DNA of 64,000 nucleotides from Vibrio sp. 10N (lineage in GTDB: Bacteria > Pseudomonadota > Gammaproteobacteria > Enterobacterales > Vibrionaceae), in assembly GCF_036245475.1 (NCBI RefSeq), contig NZ_BTPM01000002.1:310001-374000 (forward strand), written 5' to 3'. Position numbers and translations under genes: made by a program. Shown one piece after another: positions 51,878 to 60,679 of this stretch (position 1 is the stretch's first letter; each line of letters opens with the position of its first letter). Below the pieces are notes generated by a model that did no database searches, was not told the DNA's origin, and was given only the letters and a program-made list of their open reading frames with translations.

Positions 51878-52303
51878 AGTTATATCCTAAATTTTACTAT
51901 CTTGTTTCTATTGCCAATCCGGCAGCTATAGCGTGGAAAATGAAATTGCTATTGCGTACAACGCGTCGGGGGAATCACGAGAATTCAACGATTGCTTTTT
52001 GTAAACAATGGAACTTTTTTTCTAGCCACGGATGAATATAAGCGACTTCTATGGCAAGTCAAAGTACGGTGAATGTATTAATGTCGAATATTTGAAGTGT
52101 AGCTCGTTTTTAGATGGCACTTTCATGACATTTCAAACCGATAACAGTTTTTTGGACGCTGGATCTACATTGGTGTTGATGCGTAACATATTGATATAAA
52201 ACATTATTTAGCGCTTCGAAATAATGTTTTGTAAAGGTTCTGCAAACAATGTCATTATTTTGAAGCGCATTAGGTTTTTATAGAATTACCACTTTATTGA
52301 GGT
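51878..52303. other. leader and promoter region of csp; complex inverted repeats
   Basis: The 426 nt between the csp start and the ThrE-type stop hold no gene. The part nearest csp is likely its 5' leader. Overlapping inverted repeats at 52198-52268 (listed separately) could end the ThrE-type transcript or act in a longer csp leader. Confidence 0.5.
52198..52268. repeat. overlapping, mutually exclusive hairpins downstream of thrE-type gene
   Basis: AAAACATTATTT (52198-52209) pairs perfectly with AAATAATGTTTT (52219-52230). The segment GCGCTTCGAAATAATG (52211-52226), which overlaps that second arm, instead pairs with CATTATTTTGAAGCGC (52253-52268) with one mismatch. The two structures cannot form together, like an attenuator. 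On the minus strand the second structure forms first, then the AT-rich hairpin. Confidence 0.6.
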
Positions 52304-53467
52304 CTATCTCTCTATTTTTGGCGAGTATATTGAGTATGCGGTAATTTGACCGGCGACAATGGCCGAAAACATAAATAATGCGGATAAACCGATATTAGGG
52401 ATCGGCAATATCGATTGTTCAAACACAGATTGGCTGGCACTGACCATAACACGGCTACCCGGTACGAGGATAATGATACCCTGAACGATGTAAATAGAGC
52501 CGGTCAAATCGAGCCTTTTAGCCACCCAGGTACCATACAAGGTGATGAGTACGGTAGTTACCCAAGTTCCCACAACCCAGCCGCTATCAAACCCTAAGTA
52601 AAATGGCCCCCACATACCAAGTACAGCGACAGGCAGTCCAAGTAGAATGTCCTTAGGTCTGGCATTGAAGATGACACCGATAGACGTTGAGATAAGCAAA
52701 AGCCCAAAGCAGTGTAGCCACAACGGAACTTCATTGGTGTATGAGATGGACTCTGCCTGTCCCCAGAATGCTTCACCGATGTTTAACCCCATCATGACGC
52801 CAATAAACAGCTTAATAAGGGTCAGTGCACTTTGTCCCAACAATGCCGTTCCTGACACTAAATCATTAAATGCCAAACACTCAAGTGAGTTGGCGATTGA
52901 TAAACCAGGTACAAACAAAACGACACTCGCGATACATAACGCCCATATAGGGATCGCTGCGCCGGTACTGGCGATAAAGGCCACGAGAACCCCGGTTAGT
53001 AGAGCAGAAATGAACTCTACGGCGATAGAGTTGCGTCCACGATAAACAAGCTGACATACCCAAACCATCAAACCCAGCAACATAGAAAATGCAATGGCTT
53101 CCAATGTGCTGCCTACCAACATGAGGTAAGCGGGTGGGATCCCCATATTAGCAAGTGCGACCACCCACTTTGGGTAACCAACAGGCTCCGGTACGGGCTC
53201 ATTACTCGGCTGATTGATTCGAATGATAGTGTTGGCGAGCAAGCTTAGGTTGATGGAGGCGGGTTTTAGTCGCTTTAGTACAACCGTGTTGTCTTTGTCT
53301 GGAAATTGATAGTTGATGGCAGTGGGTGTGGCTTGCACCATGACATCGATGCCGTGTTTTTGCGCGTAGTACTGCGCGTACTTTTCCACTTTATAAGGGG
53401 CACACCCACTACGATGAAGTGTGTCGCCGATATCTACGATTTTCTTTATTGTTTGAGTGGAAGGCAT
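52304..53467 (-). CDS. ThrE-type threonine/serine exporter family protein
   Basis: The 387-residue membrane protein has a soluble N-terminal part (about 1-115, GDTLHRSGCAPYKVEKYAQYY) typical of the ThrE (DUF1212) domain, then about ten membrane segments; the last four (from about 265) correspond to the DUF3815 part. In E. coli these two halves are separate genes (YjjP and YjjB); here they are fused as in ThrE exporters. Known relatives export threonine/serine or succinate, so the substrate is not certain. Confidence 0.83.
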   Translation of the reverse strand: MPSTQTIKKIVDIGDTLHRSGCAPYKVEKYAQYYAQKHGIDVMVQATPTAINYQFPDKDNTVVLKRLKPASINLSLLANTIIRINQPSNEPVPEPVGYPKWVVALANMGIPPAYLMLVGSTLEAIAFSMLLGLMVWVCQLVYRGRNSIAVEFISALLTGVLVAFIASTGAAIPIWALCIASVVLFVPGLSIANSLECLAFNDLVSGTALLGQSALTLIKLFIGVMMGLNIGEAFWGQAESISYTNEVPLWLHCFGLLLISTSIGVIFNARPKDILLGLPVAVLGMWGPFYLGFDSGWVVGTWVTTVLITLYGTWVAKRLDLTGSIYIVQGIIILVPGSRVMVSASQSVFEQSILPIPNIGLSALFMFSAIVAGQITAYSIYSPKIER

Positions 53468-53849
53468 AGGTTCGTCTAATCAATGTCGTGGTGCCACTTC
53501 GGTGGCGTAAAGGTATCAAAGCTTCAAGGGTTTTTCGATAGTTAATATTCAATTTTCTATCAATTCTATTCACTGTAATAGAACGAAATACAGCAAGCTG
53601 GGTGGTGAACCGCAAACGTTTCAATGAATTAGCAAGAACTCTGATAATAAATTCTCCTCATGTAAACGAATGGTGATTGGCTCTAGCCTAGAAAAGTGAG
53701 ATTTACTTCTCGTTTTTCCTTTTTATATCAGTGCAATAGTACATTTATAGACCAAATTGAGGCAAAGTTGCGCAGTTAAGCCAAAATACGCAAAAAGAGG
53801 CTTTTTTTTTAGTTTAGATATGGCATATTAACTCTCGTCCCACGATGAT
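53468..53849. other. gap between thrE-type gene and tRNA-Gly
   Basis: 382 nt without a gene. It must hold the ThrE-type promoter on one side and the tRNA promoter on the other; GGCATATTAACTC just before the tRNA may contain the -10 region. Confidence 0.4.
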
Positions 53850-53924
<75 letters not shown>

Positions 53925-54208
53925 AGTTTCTTATCTACAGTAACTCCCAAAAAATAAATAATATCAAAGCATTATCACATCTATAGCTCTTCAGCTTAAA
54001 GCTATCACTAAAGATTTCCAAACCAATCTCCGTGCACTGAGACCACTTTGAGACCAAATCTAGACCATCGTACTTTTCAAGTAGATATGGTGTTAACTGA
54101 TCTTAAATGGCCTAGTTGTCAGCCTACTATTACCACAATTAATTCGAAACTAGTCGCTATCATCTGGAATCAGTTCTAACAACTCACCGACACTGCACTC
54201 CAAGTAGA

Positions 54209-54709
54209 TTTTTTACCGGTATGAGAACCGGTGAAGTTGATGGGTTGATGTGGGAAGGCGTGGATTTGGAGAACAAAACCATTACGGTTAGTCAAAGTAT
54301 TGTGCGTGGCCGATTGAAAGGGCTCAAAACCGATGGTTCATATCGCGTGATTCAGCTTACAGATAGGGTGGTGGAAGCTCTTGAAAAGCATTGTGTTTGC
54401 GCCGATAAAAAACTGAAATATGTGTTTACTAATGCACAAAATCGTCACCTCAATTACGCTGTAGTTGCTCGTTCCGTTTGGTATTCGGCTATTGAAAGAG
54501 CAGGGTTAAAACGACGTAATCCGTATCAAACCCGCCATACCTTCGCAACGTTACTTTTGGCGGCAGGTGAATCTCCTGAATGGATCGCGAATCAAATGGG
54601 TCACACTACGACTACGATGCTGTTTCGTGTGTATTCTCGTTACGTCCCAAACCTTACGCGCCGAGATGGTAGCGCGTTTGCCGCTTTCTTAAATGTAGGG
54701 GGTAACTAA
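54209..54709 (+). pseudogene. truncated tyrosine recombinase (integrase) beside tRNA-Gly
   Basis: Only the C-terminal catalytic part is left: FFTGMRTGEVDGL with the first catalytic Arg, YQTRHTFATLL with the second Arg/His pair, MGHTTT with the third His, and the tyrosine in VYSRYVPN. Upstream frames are broken by stops (for example at 54140 and 54177), and only 285 nt separate it from the tRNA where about 750 nt of N-terminal code would be expected. A run of six T at 54209-54214 may also hide a one-base shift. The longest open frame with an ATG starts at 54221. The DNA-binding arm and core-binding domain are missing, so excision by this protein is unlikely. Confidence 0.8.
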
Positions 54710-55020
54710 TGCGCTATTCACCGTTAGCTGTGCATTGCACAAGTCTGTGCTTCGATGTTATTCAAAGTCATTACTTTGATGAAATGACGGTTGAAGATAT
54801 CAAACAATCTAAAGCAGAAATCTATCTTCTACTTAAAGGCCGAACGTACATGCTACCTCACCAGTATTGGCGAGAAGACCGGTTTCTCGACATGGTAGCG
54901 AATAGCGTTGTGGAGGTGTTATACCAATGTCGTCATCACCGTTCAAAGCGAGATGTGGGGTGGGTGCTGAGTTTTGTAGAGCAACAAATTGAGTTGGCGA
55001 TAGACAGGGCAAAGCACTAG
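54709..55020 (+). CDS. island protein of unknown function, overlaps integrase end
   Basis: A 103-residue soluble protein (DEMTVEDIKQSKAEIYLLLK; WREDRFLDMVANSVVEVLY; WVLSFVEQQIELAIDRAKH) that is mostly helical. Its ATG overlaps the integrase stop (TAATG), so it was co-translated with the recombinase and is probably part of the integration module, perhaps an accessory or directionality protein. No family recognised. Confidence 0.6.
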   Translation: MRYSPLAVHCTSLCFDVIQSHYFDEMTVEDIKQSKAEIYLLLKGRTYMLPHQYWREDRFLDMVANSVVEVLYQCRHHRSKRDVGWVLSFVEQQIELAIDRAKH

Positions 55021-55287
55021 GTCAAACAGTGTGAGCCACGGTTTAATGAGCTAATCATTTGATTAGCTCATTTCGTTTTGATGCGCAAAATTGTGAAACC
55101 TAGCCCGATCGCTATAGCTACTAATATATGTAGCTGTGTTTTTCTGCAGTATGACAAAGCTCATCCTCATAAACAAGGCGATACCAGTCTAGTTTGATTT
55201 CGTAACCTTACGAAATCCGCTCTCACCCATTCACAGATAAGATACCACTCATCAACCGCAGTTAAGCAATATTCCAGAGGTGATTTT

Positions 55288-56253
55288 ATGTGTTCACAGG
55301 CAAACTTCAGCAAGTATCAACGACGCGTGATTAAGTTTCTTACCGACTACCTAGGAAGCGAAATACCTTTCACTTATGAGAGGGCGCAAAACAACCACTT
55401 AAAGGTGTTAATCGAAGGGGTGCCAAAACCCATGTATACGGGGTCAACGCCATCAGATAGTAAATCTCTGAACAACTTCATGGCTGAAGTGAAGCGTGAA
55501 GTGAAAGCGAGCCAACAAGAGGAAACTGATGAGGCGATAGTGAGTAAGCCTGCGCTTCCTAACCCAATGCAAGTGTCTCGTGACCGCCTAATTCAAAATA
55601 CGGTGAAATCGCTTAGAACCCGTCTCGATGCGCTCAAATCGAAAGAAGAGGCGTTAGTACTTGAACATAAAAACGTAGATGTGATAGCTGATCACCGCAT
55701 CGAAACAGTTAGTCAGGCGCTGTCATTGTCTCTTCAAGCTCGTAAGCAAGGCAGTTACGTTAAATCGAAAGAGATGAGAGTGCTCGAGGATAAAATTGGC
55801 AATCATCTGAACTTCATGCTGCCATCTATAGCGTTTTATGCAGAGCTGCTTGACGCGAAACAGAAGTACAAGAAAGGCGAGATTGAAGATGAACAAGAGG
55901 CAGCTCAGCAACCAATCCAAACTAGCAACGTCATTAAGTTGGATGAAAAAGCCGACACAGTGGAAAGCACCACAGTGAAAACGGCAAATGGCCCATGTTT
56001 TTCGGTGGAAACAAAAAATAATAGTGAGAGTAAGCAACATGCCAACTCCGCCACCGAACTCATGGGCATGTCGACAAGCAATCGAGTAAGCCTGCTACGA
56101 CAGCTTACTAAAGCACAAGCGTTGATGTTAATTGATGACTTGAACACTGCGATTGCACAAAACCGAGAGGAGGATATCGCCAAAGTGGTTGCTCTTATCC
56201 AAGAGAAAGACCTACCTATAGAAGCCATAATTTCTCGTATTGATGCTGCCTAG
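55288..56253 (+). CDS. island protein of unknown function with coiled-coil middle
   Basis: A 321-residue soluble protein preceded by a good AGAGGTGA ribosome site. The N-terminus (YQRRVIKFLTDYLGSEIPFT; NHLKVLIEGVPKPMYTGSTP) looks like a small alpha/beta domain that binds something compact; YTGSTPSD is repeated style. The middle (about 100-210) is helical with charged coiled coil, and the C-terminus (about 260-321) is a further helical domain. A stop-overlapping terminator follows. No family recognised; placed between the integrase remnant and Zorya, it may be mobile-element housekeeping or a defence accessory. Confidence 0.6.
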   Translation: MCSQANFSKYQRRVIKFLTDYLGSEIPFTYERAQNNHLKVLIEGVPKPMYTGSTPSDSKSLNNFMAEVKREVKASQQEETDEAIVSKPALPNPMQVSRDRLIQNTVKSLRTRLDALKSKEEALVLEHKNVDVIADHRIETVSQALSLSLQARKQGSYVKSKEMRVLEDKIGNHLNFMLPSIAFYAELLDAKQKYKKGEIEDEQEAAQQPIQTSNVIKLDEKADTVESTTVKTANGPCFSVETKNNSESKQHANSATELMGMSTSNRVSLLRQLTKAQALMLIDDLNTAIAQNREEDIAKVVALIQEKDLPIEAIISRIDAA

Positions 56254-56270
56254 CAGCATCAGCGTTTTTG
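56241..56270 (+). terminator. terminator overlapping the stop of the 321-residue protein gene
   Basis: TGATGCTGC and GCAGCATCA pair with a three-base loop, then GCG and a T-run. The stop codon lies in the hairpin. It separates the upstream genes from the Zorya operon. Confidence 0.82.
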
Positions 56271-56765
56271 TGCTTGTTCGGATGGAATAGAAATTCCGAT
56301 CAGTTGGCTGATGCCATAGAGTTTCTTTCTCATTAAATAGCCGAACCCAAATCATTGCCGATTGAGTGTATGCCAGAACTGACCTTTTAACGCTAACACT
56401 ATTCGAACTGCTATTGTTGCTTAGATTGTTTTTTTGGTGCTGCTGGTTAACCTTTCTAGTTGCTATGTAGATGCAGGCGATTAGGTATGGACTTTTCGTT
56501 TTTGCACGTATTTAGTGCAATCAAAGCCACTTAATCATTAAGTATTTATATTTATTGGTGGCGGGTTATTTTTGCAGTGAATCTTATGGAAAGGAGGTGT
56601 TGATTGAAGTCATGTTTTTGTACGCTTACGATTTCTTAATACTATTCGAAATGCATATAATCAGTAACAGTGTTATAGATAAATGACACAATAAACCTAT
56701 TGCAGAATGCTGTGCTGTAAATGTAGAATTCCGCGCGTTTAAACTCAAATCTATAGAAAACTCCT
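56271..56765. other. promoter region of the Zorya operon
   Basis: About 500 AT-rich nt without a convincing gene. GGAGG near 56592 stands before a short frame that soon stops. The promoter of the seven-gene operon must lie here. No operator-like repeat was seen. Confidence 0.4.
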
Positions 56766-58538
56766 ATGACCGACCAGATAGCCTCTTTCATTGCATCATT
56801 TACTGCAAATGCGATATCCGATGCCTTTATCCTGATTATTGCTGCATTAATGATTGTTTCTATTGCTCTTTCTGCTATTGGAAAAGCTCCGCGATTGACT
56901 GCTAGTACAGCCAACCTATTAACTTCTCTTGGTATCTTAGGTACTTTTGCGGGCATTGTGGTCGGGTTGATGGACTTTGACCCTAAGAATATTGACGGCA
57001 GTATCGAATCTTTGCTCTCGGGTCTTAAGACTGCATTTTTAACAAGCTTAGTTGGTATGGCGGGATCGATAGTCTACAAAGCCATATTGGGTGTGTTGCC
57101 TAAACGAGAAGAGTCAGTTGAGAAATCGGTAGGGCCAGATGAGATCTACGCCGTTATGTCTCAGCAACTAGAAGCGTCAAATAAGCAGCTAGAATCTTCT
57201 TCAGAGTTATTGTCCGCTATAAGGGGAGACAGTGATTCATCTCTAACATCTCAAATCAAGAATCTACGTACAGATGTTACCGACGGTAACAGACAACTCA
57301 ATAGTCATTTGGAAAACTTTTCTCAATCAAATGAGAAGTTTAGAGCCGAGCTATGGGTTAAAATGGATGAATTTGGCGAGCTACTTTCGAAGTCTGCAAC
57401 AGAGCAAGTTATTAACGCGCTGAAAGAAGTCATTGTCGAGTTTAACGATAAGCTCACCGAGCAGTTTGGAGAGAACTTCAAACGTCTAGATGAGTCGGTG
57501 AAAAAATTAGTGGACTGGCAAGAAAACTACAAGCTTCAGCTAGAAGATATGGCAAATAAGTATCAGCTTGGTGTAGACGCGATCTCTTCAACAGAGAAAT
57601 CTGTAGCTAGCATTAATGAACGAGCAGAGTCCATTCCACAGACGATGGAAAAACTTCACCATGTAATGGAACTGGGTCATGGTCAAGTTACGGAACTGGA
57701 ACACCGCCTTGAGGCATTTAAGGACTTGCGTGACAAGGCTGTTGAAGCAATGCCTCAGATTCGTGAGCAAATGGACAGTACTATGGCAGTGATTGGTGAT
57801 TCAGTTAAGGCCGCTTCTACGCACTATGAGTCGATGTTAGTCGAGTCTCAGAAAATCATTGATAACTTTAGTACCACAGCCAATCAGAGCGTTGAGACTA
57901 TGCGCACCAACTTGGAAGAAGGAGCTGTTAAAGTATCGAGTGAACTCGAGACTAGAGCGGTTGAAATTGGTGGGCGTCTTGCAGAGGCATCAAATGACAT
58001 CACGGATAATGTTACCAGTGCATCTGGTGCGCTTCAAAACAGTGCTTCTTATCTAACCGATAACTCAGATCGAATCAAAGAACAGCTTGAAGATGCTATT
58101 ACAGAATTAAACTCTCAATTACGTGTCCTCGTTGCTGACATCAAAGACGATGCTAAAGAAACGGGTAGCGTACTTAAGTCTGCTAACCAAGAGCTGCTAT
58201 CAAGCACGCGTGAGATTCAAACTGAGACGACTCAAGCGATTACAAAACTTCATGATCGCTTAGAAACCACACTCGAAGATGTCTTCCAGATCCAGGCTCA
58301 AGCTGTCAAGCGTACATTTGATAGTTTGGAAGACCAAATTGTTGATTCAGTTGGTAAAACTGGTAACGCGGTAGAGAAACAAGTTGAAGTGCTTGATATC
58401 CAAATGCAGCAAGAGATTAACCGCACTATGAACGAAATGGGTGAGGCCTTGGCAACGATCACGCAGCAGTTCACTCGAGATTATCAGAAGCTTGTTCGAG
58501 AAATGTCTAATGTGGTCAACGCTGGAGCAACAGTTTAA
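56766..58538 (+). CDS. zorA: ZorA-like motor stator protein with long coiled-coil tail (first copy)
   Basis: The 590-residue protein is a MotA/ExbB-family channel subunit. Membrane segments lie at about 20-38, 49-70 and 89-110, with the signatures LGTFAGIVVGLMDF and GLKTAFLTSLVGM. Residues 115-590 form a long cytoplasmic tail with coiled-coil and methyl-accepting-like helical repeats (TTQAITKLHDRLETTLEDVF). In Zorya, ZorA pentamers with ZorB dimers form an ion-driven rotor with a long tail that senses phage attack. ZorB follows after two nt, then an HNH nuclease, as in type II systems. No strong ribosome site precedes the ATG. Confidence 0.88.
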   Translation: MTDQIASFIASFTANAISDAFILIIAALMIVSIALSAIGKAPRLTASTANLLTSLGILGTFAGIVVGLMDFDPKNIDGSIESLLSGLKTAFLTSLVGMAGSIVYKAILGVLPKREESVEKSVGPDEIYAVMSQQLEASNKQLESSSELLSAIRGDSDSSLTSQIKNLRTDVTDGNRQLNSHLENFSQSNEKFRAELWVKMDEFGELLSKSATEQVINALKEVIVEFNDKLTEQFGENFKRLDESVKKLVDWQENYKLQLEDMANKYQLGVDAISSTEKSVASINERAESIPQTMEKLHHVMELGHGQVTELEHRLEAFKDLRDKAVEAMPQIREQMDSTMAVIGDSVKAASTHYESMLVESQKIIDNFSTTANQSVETMRTNLEEGAVKVSSELETRAVEIGGRLAEASNDITDNVTSASGALQNSASYLTDNSDRIKEQLEDAITELNSQLRVLVADIKDDAKETGSVLKSANQELLSSTREIQTETTQAITKLHDRLETTLEDVFQIQAQAVKRTFDSLEDQIVDSVGKTGNAVEKQVEVLDIQMQQEINRTMNEMGEALATITQQFTRDYQKLVREMSNVVNAGATV

Positions 58539-58540
58539 CG

Positions 58541-59251
58541 ATGGAAAAATTGTTTGGCTCTCAAAAGCCCAAAGAAGGAAGTGGTGAACATTGGATGTCT
58601 GTGTCCGACCTTATGGCTGGACTCATGATGGTTTTCCTATTCATTTCAGTTGCTCTGATGCGTGATGCTATGGTTGAACGCGACAAGATTAAAGATGTTG
58701 CTGAAACCTACAAGCAAACTCAGCAAGCTATTTATATCGCGCTCCTTGAGGAGTTCGCTAAGGATTTAGATCACTGGGGAGCAGAGATCGACCGTGATAC
58801 TCTGAGTGTCAACTTTACCGCTCCAGATGTACTGTTTGCTAATGGTAAGGCTAATCTAACCGACCAGTTTCAATCAATATTGGATGATTTTTTCCCTCGC
58901 TATTTAGCTGTTCTTGAAAAATACCAGCCAATTATCCAGGAAATCAAAATTGAAGGTCACACCTCAAGTCGTTGGAATCATGATTCAACAGACTATGAAG
59001 CCTACTTCAATAATATGCGACTCTCTCAGTCACGTACCCGAGCTGTTTTGGGGTACGTGATGGCCTTGGAACCAGTTAAGAATGACTATTATGAGTGGGT
59101 TAAAGGGAACGTAGCGGCAGTTGGTTACTCATCTTCAAAACTTGCATTAGACGAGGCTGGTGTTGAAGATGAAAAGCGTTCACGTAGAGTGTCTTTCCGA
59201 ATCATTACCAATGCTGAACAACAGATACTCAAGATTTTGGGGGCAGAATGA
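58541..59251 (+). CDS. zorB: ZorB-like motor protein with OmpA-type peptidoglycan-binding domain (first copy)
   Basis: The 236-residue protein has one membrane segment (about 22-41) that begins SVSDLMAGLMM, with Asp23 in the place of the ion-carrying aspartate of MotB/ZorB. The periplasmic part is an OmpA-like domain: KIEGHTSS (138-143) and NNMRLSQSRTRAVLGY (157 on). It anchors the motor to peptidoglycan. It lies between ZorA and the HNH nuclease, and its stop overlaps the nuclease start by four bases. Confidence 0.9.
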   Translation: MEKLFGSQKPKEGSGEHWMSVSDLMAGLMMVFLFISVALMRDAMVERDKIKDVAETYKQTQQAIYIALLEEFAKDLDHWGAEIDRDTLSVNFTAPDVLFANGKANLTDQFQSILDDFFPRYLAVLEKYQPIIQEIKIEGHTSSRWNHDSTDYEAYFNNMRLSQSRTRAVLGYVMALEPVKNDYYEWVKGNVAAVGYSSSKLALDEAGVEDEKRSRRVSFRIITNAEQQILKILGAE

Positions 59252-60333
59252 AGTTGACTCTCAACTTAGGCTCCTTGATGACAGCTATCAATACCATGCA
59301 ACCAGAGAAAAAAGGTTCTTTCAAATGGGCCTATGAAGAAACGCATATAGCGAAAGTCGATAAAGAACTAGAGCAAGGTAAAGATGTAGAGCTTAAAGAT
59401 GTAGAAATAGAGTCTGGTCTATTAAGTTACCAAGGACGGAATGTCAGCTTGTATATCAAAGCTAACGGCTCTAGTGCTCGTTTCCACGTCTCTGATTGTA
59501 AAACTCTTCAATCGATGAGAGCGAATGGACGTTTTGAACGCTATGTAGTGACGAATAATACTTCTGGGGAGTTTGTTGTTGACTCTGGGTATGGGGAAAC
59601 TAAAGCGAGACTGAAAGTCTGCCAGAACTGTTTGAGAAAGCTTAACTATAAAGGCTGTAACTCTTCCAACGACATTCGCTCAATAGTAGCTGAATTTAAC
59701 ATGGCAGAATTCTTTGCGACATATAGCTCGTTTTTCCCTCATATGCCTTCTAGAAACGCAGAAACAGCTGAGACAGGATACACCAACGATTGGTCGAGAG
59801 TGTCTTCACGTTATCGCGTAGACAAGAACTTTGAATGTGAGGACTGTAAGGTAAACTTACGCACGAACCGTTCACTGCTGCATGTGCATCACATCAATGG
59901 CGTTAAGTCAGATAATAGTGAGAAGAACCTAAAAGCACTATGTATCGACTGTCACAGTAAGCAACCAAAACACCAGCACATGGTTCTGAGCCATCGCGAA
60001 AGACAATTGATTAACGATCTTCGCAAGGATCAAGGATTATTAGACGACCTTGGTGGCTGGCAGGAATTGTTCGAGCTGTCAGACCCAGGAGTTCATGGTG
60101 TTTTACATGCTTGTCGCGAAGTACACCTTTCGCTGCCTGAGGTTAACTACTATGTGAAGGATAGTTTGGGGGATATAGCTTCTCGTATTGAGCTAGCTTG
60201 GCCTAAACGTCGATTTGGTGTGGCGATTTCACCAAATGATATTAATGATGCACTAAAACAAGGTTGGCAAGTAATAACAGCAAATGAGTTTCTGAGTGAT
60301 TACAGAAGCCAGGCTCACACGTTGAGGCATTGA
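59248..60333 (+). CDS. zorE: HNH endonuclease, ZorE-like effector
   Basis: The 361-residue protein has a C-terminal-half HNH domain: CEDC (197-200), LHVHHING (211-218), Asn227 and CIDCH (232-236), a zinc-supported HNH. The N-terminal half has a beta-rich region with further cysteines (C84, C125, C128, C137) that may bind a second metal. The third gene of type II Zorya is ZorE, an HNH protein that damages phage DNA, and the place here agrees. Start and stop both overlap the neighbours, so translation is coupled. Length and family fit are from memory, so the ZorE name is likely but not proven. Confidence 0.8.
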   Translation: MKLTLNLGSLMTAINTMQPEKKGSFKWAYEETHIAKVDKELEQGKDVELKDVEIESGLLSYQGRNVSLYIKANGSSARFHVSDCKTLQSMRANGRFERYVVTNNTSGEFVVDSGYGETKARLKVCQNCLRKLNYKGCNSSNDIRSIVAEFNMAEFFATYSSFFPHMPSRNAETAETGYTNDWSRVSSRYRVDKNFECEDCKVNLRTNRSLLHVHHINGVKSDNSEKNLKALCIDCHSKQPKHQHMVLSHRERQLINDLRKDQGLLDDLGGWQELFELSDPGVHGVLHACREVHLSLPEVNYYVKDSLGDIASRIELAWPKRRFGVAISPNDINDALKQGWQVITANEFLSDYRSQAHTLRH

Positions 60334-60677
60334 TGATGAAGATGAGATTGGATCAAGTATTGGAGCGAATTATTTCAGTCAACCACGCTTGGAAGCTATC
60401 CAAAGAGGAGTTTGGAGCCGACTTCATTGCTACAAATTCCTTGAGAGATACAAAGTCATCACTTCAGGCAACGCTTCTCAGGGAGTTTCCAGAAGAGGTC
60501 TATCTGCGAGTAGCCTCTGATAGTGATGATCACGAAGAAGCTTTGTACAGCGTAAGACTCAGAGACAAAGTACTAGTAAATGGTGTAGTTCGAGAAGATG
60601 CTGAGCACCTACCAGCACGCATTGCAGAACAGATTTTTACTTCAAGTGAAATAAGTAAGTTTTTAAGGAATAGTTAA
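60333..60677 (+). CDS. 114-residue orphan protein between the two Zorya modules
   Basis: A small soluble protein of unknown family. Helices flank a central beta region (PEEVYLRVASDSDDHEEALY then SVRLRDKVLVNGVVREDAEH, each quoted as key segments), and the C-terminus is helical (ARIAEQIFTSSEISKFLRN). Three ATGs in frame lie at 60333, 60336 and 60342; GAGG at 60324-60327 suits 60333. It overlaps the HNH stop and ends two nt before the second ZorA, so it sits at the joint of the two modules. It could be a ZorE partner, an inhibitor, or a linker between systems. Confidence 0.72.
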   Translation: MMKMRLDQVLERIISVNHAWKLSKEEFGADFIATNSLRDTKSSLQATLLREFPEEVYLRVASDSDDHEEALYSVRLRDKVLVNGVVREDAEHLPARIAEQIFTSSEISKFLRNS

Positions 60678-60679
60678 AT

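Noticed and set aside
56642..56956. A 104-codon minus-strand open frame overlapping the start of the first ZorA gene.
   Set aside because: Mostly antisense to conserved ZorA membrane segments; no start signal or family.
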